In this document: positions 63,322 through 64,000 of the stretch, one piece after another | How the letters are laid out: each line of letters begins with the position of its first letter | How positions within the stretch are numbered: position 1 is the first letter of the stretch | NCBI RefSeq assembly: GCF_015832195.1 | Contig: NC_052018.1 | Location: 67,021,666 to 67,085,665 of the forward strand | DNA length: 64,000 bases | DNA from: Motacilla alba alba | Taxonomy: Eukaryota; Chordata; Aves; Passeriformes; Motacillidae | Direction of reading: 5' to 3' | Position numbers and translations under genes: made by a program | Notes under the pieces: generated by a model | Seen by the model: only the letters and a program-made list of their open reading frames with translations | What the model was told of the DNA's origin: nothing | The model's database searches: none

Positions 63322-63375
63322 AACCAGATAAGACCTCTATGATTCATAGCATATATTTCTATGATGCTGCAATAA
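63322..63375 (+). mobile_element. Possible CR1 LINE 3'-tail remnant
   Basis: gaaccagataagacctctatg and the later atttctatgatg recall the CR1 3' end (…GACTAGATGACCTCT… then ATTCTATGATTCTATGA). The two TCTATGAT motifs at 63337 and 63358 may be eroded terminal octamers. The match is short and divergent. Confidence 0.35.
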
Positions 63376-64000
63376 TACATGTTTCTTACATTTTATTGCA
63401 TTTTTAAACTAGTTTTCACCCACCATTACTGTTGGAAGACTATTTCAGAACTTAATTTCTGTGATTAGAAACCTATTTTTGCTTTACTGCAGAGTGTTGC
63501 CTACTACTGGGACTAATTCTGACAAAGATTAACTGAAATGAGTAGGAGTTTTGCTTGGAGAAGGGCTGATGATTAAACTTTAAAATATGTAGTGCATTAG
63601 GAAGCTCCCAAACTGAGATCTCAACTGGTGGGAGTTTTTACGGTTCCATTACTACAGCTCTTTTAAACACACAACACTGAGTTAACTGTTGGTGAACCTG
63701 AACTGTCATTCCAGCCACGTCGTACCTGAGCCTACTCCCTGCAGCTGGCTTCTATTACAGGTCAGCACATCTCAGCTTGGCTGCCCAACTTGACTAACCC
63801 CCAGCATTTGCTGCTGTTGCCAATAAATGAAACTTTCCTTCCTGCCACACTCTCAGTCAATGTGCAGCTGAGTGCTAAGGCTCCTTTGCAGTCCTGTGTC
63901 AACACAAAACCTGCACAATTCCAATTTGCATTCCGGTCTCCTGCCCATCGGTAGCAGATGACAGCCATACAGTGGAACTGAGACATGACTCATGTGTGTC

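Larger units (their letters stand above)
53397..64000. other. Non-coding region to window end
   Basis: No exon is supported. AT content rises after about 58300. Contents are a 17-bp partial duplication (55980), MIR-like fragments (57550, 62310), CR1-like tails (59190, 63320), a bulged hairpin (58943) and a cluster of 19-bp duplications (59758-59859). A T13 run sits near 63187-63199. None of the open frames (at most 113 codons) has a recognisable domain. Confidence 0.5.

Noticed and set aside
15996..64000. TAB2 coding exons expected downstream of UST
   Set aside because: None of the open frames resembles the TAB2 CUE-domain start, its coiled coil or its C-terminal zinc finger, so coding TAB2 must lie beyond the window if the gene order is conserved.
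1..64000. CRISPR arrays, tRNA/rRNA genes, operons, phage or bacterial mobile elements
   Set aside because: The window is vertebrate nuclear DNA; no spaced direct repeats, tRNA A/B boxes with a foldable cloverleaf, or prokaryotic gene layout were seen.

Overview
This 64 kb window is vertebrate nuclear DNA, most likely from a bird. Only one protein-coding segment can be identified with confidence: the last coding exon of UST (uronyl 2-O-sulfotransferase) on the + strand, at 4420-4703. It has a clean splice acceptor and a stop codon after the residues WLEDIYKR. A bird is inferred from three things. Intergenic DNA is sparse in repeats. There are no young Alu, B1 or L1 type insertions. The interspersed repeats I can make out are a few decayed MIR-like (amniote SINE) and CR1-like pieces. 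The species cannot be told from this window.

Layout. Positions 1-4419 are the final intron of UST. Positions 4420-4703 are the terminal coding exon. Positions 4704 to roughly 7.5 kb are the probable 3' UTR; its end is uncertain, and an AATAAA at 7491 is the candidate I prefer. From about 7.5 to 15.4 kb lies AT-rich intergenic DNA with a perfect 20-bp-arm hairpin (9665-9711) and a MIR-like fragment (10625-10710). A single strong CpG island stands at about 15390-15990. It is the only obvious promoter candidate in the window and sits about 11 kb beyond the UST stop. From 16 to 64 kb I find no convincing exon: the open frames are short or compositionally trivial. That stretch holds microsatellites, homopolymers (G24 at 49881, A26 at 53371, T21 at 47347), several recent-looking two-copy tandem duplications, weak MIR-like and CR1-like remnants, and a few non-repetitive stretches that resemble conserved non-coding DNA.

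Context. In amniotes UST is followed on the same strand by TAB2. No TAB2 coding sequence is present here, so the CpG island may be a TAB2 upstream promoter, with the following 48 kb being its 5' intron, or it may be a separate non-coding or divergent transcription unit. This is inference from known gene order, not something the sequence proves. I see no RNA genes, CRISPR arrays, intact transposons or complete endogenous viruses.
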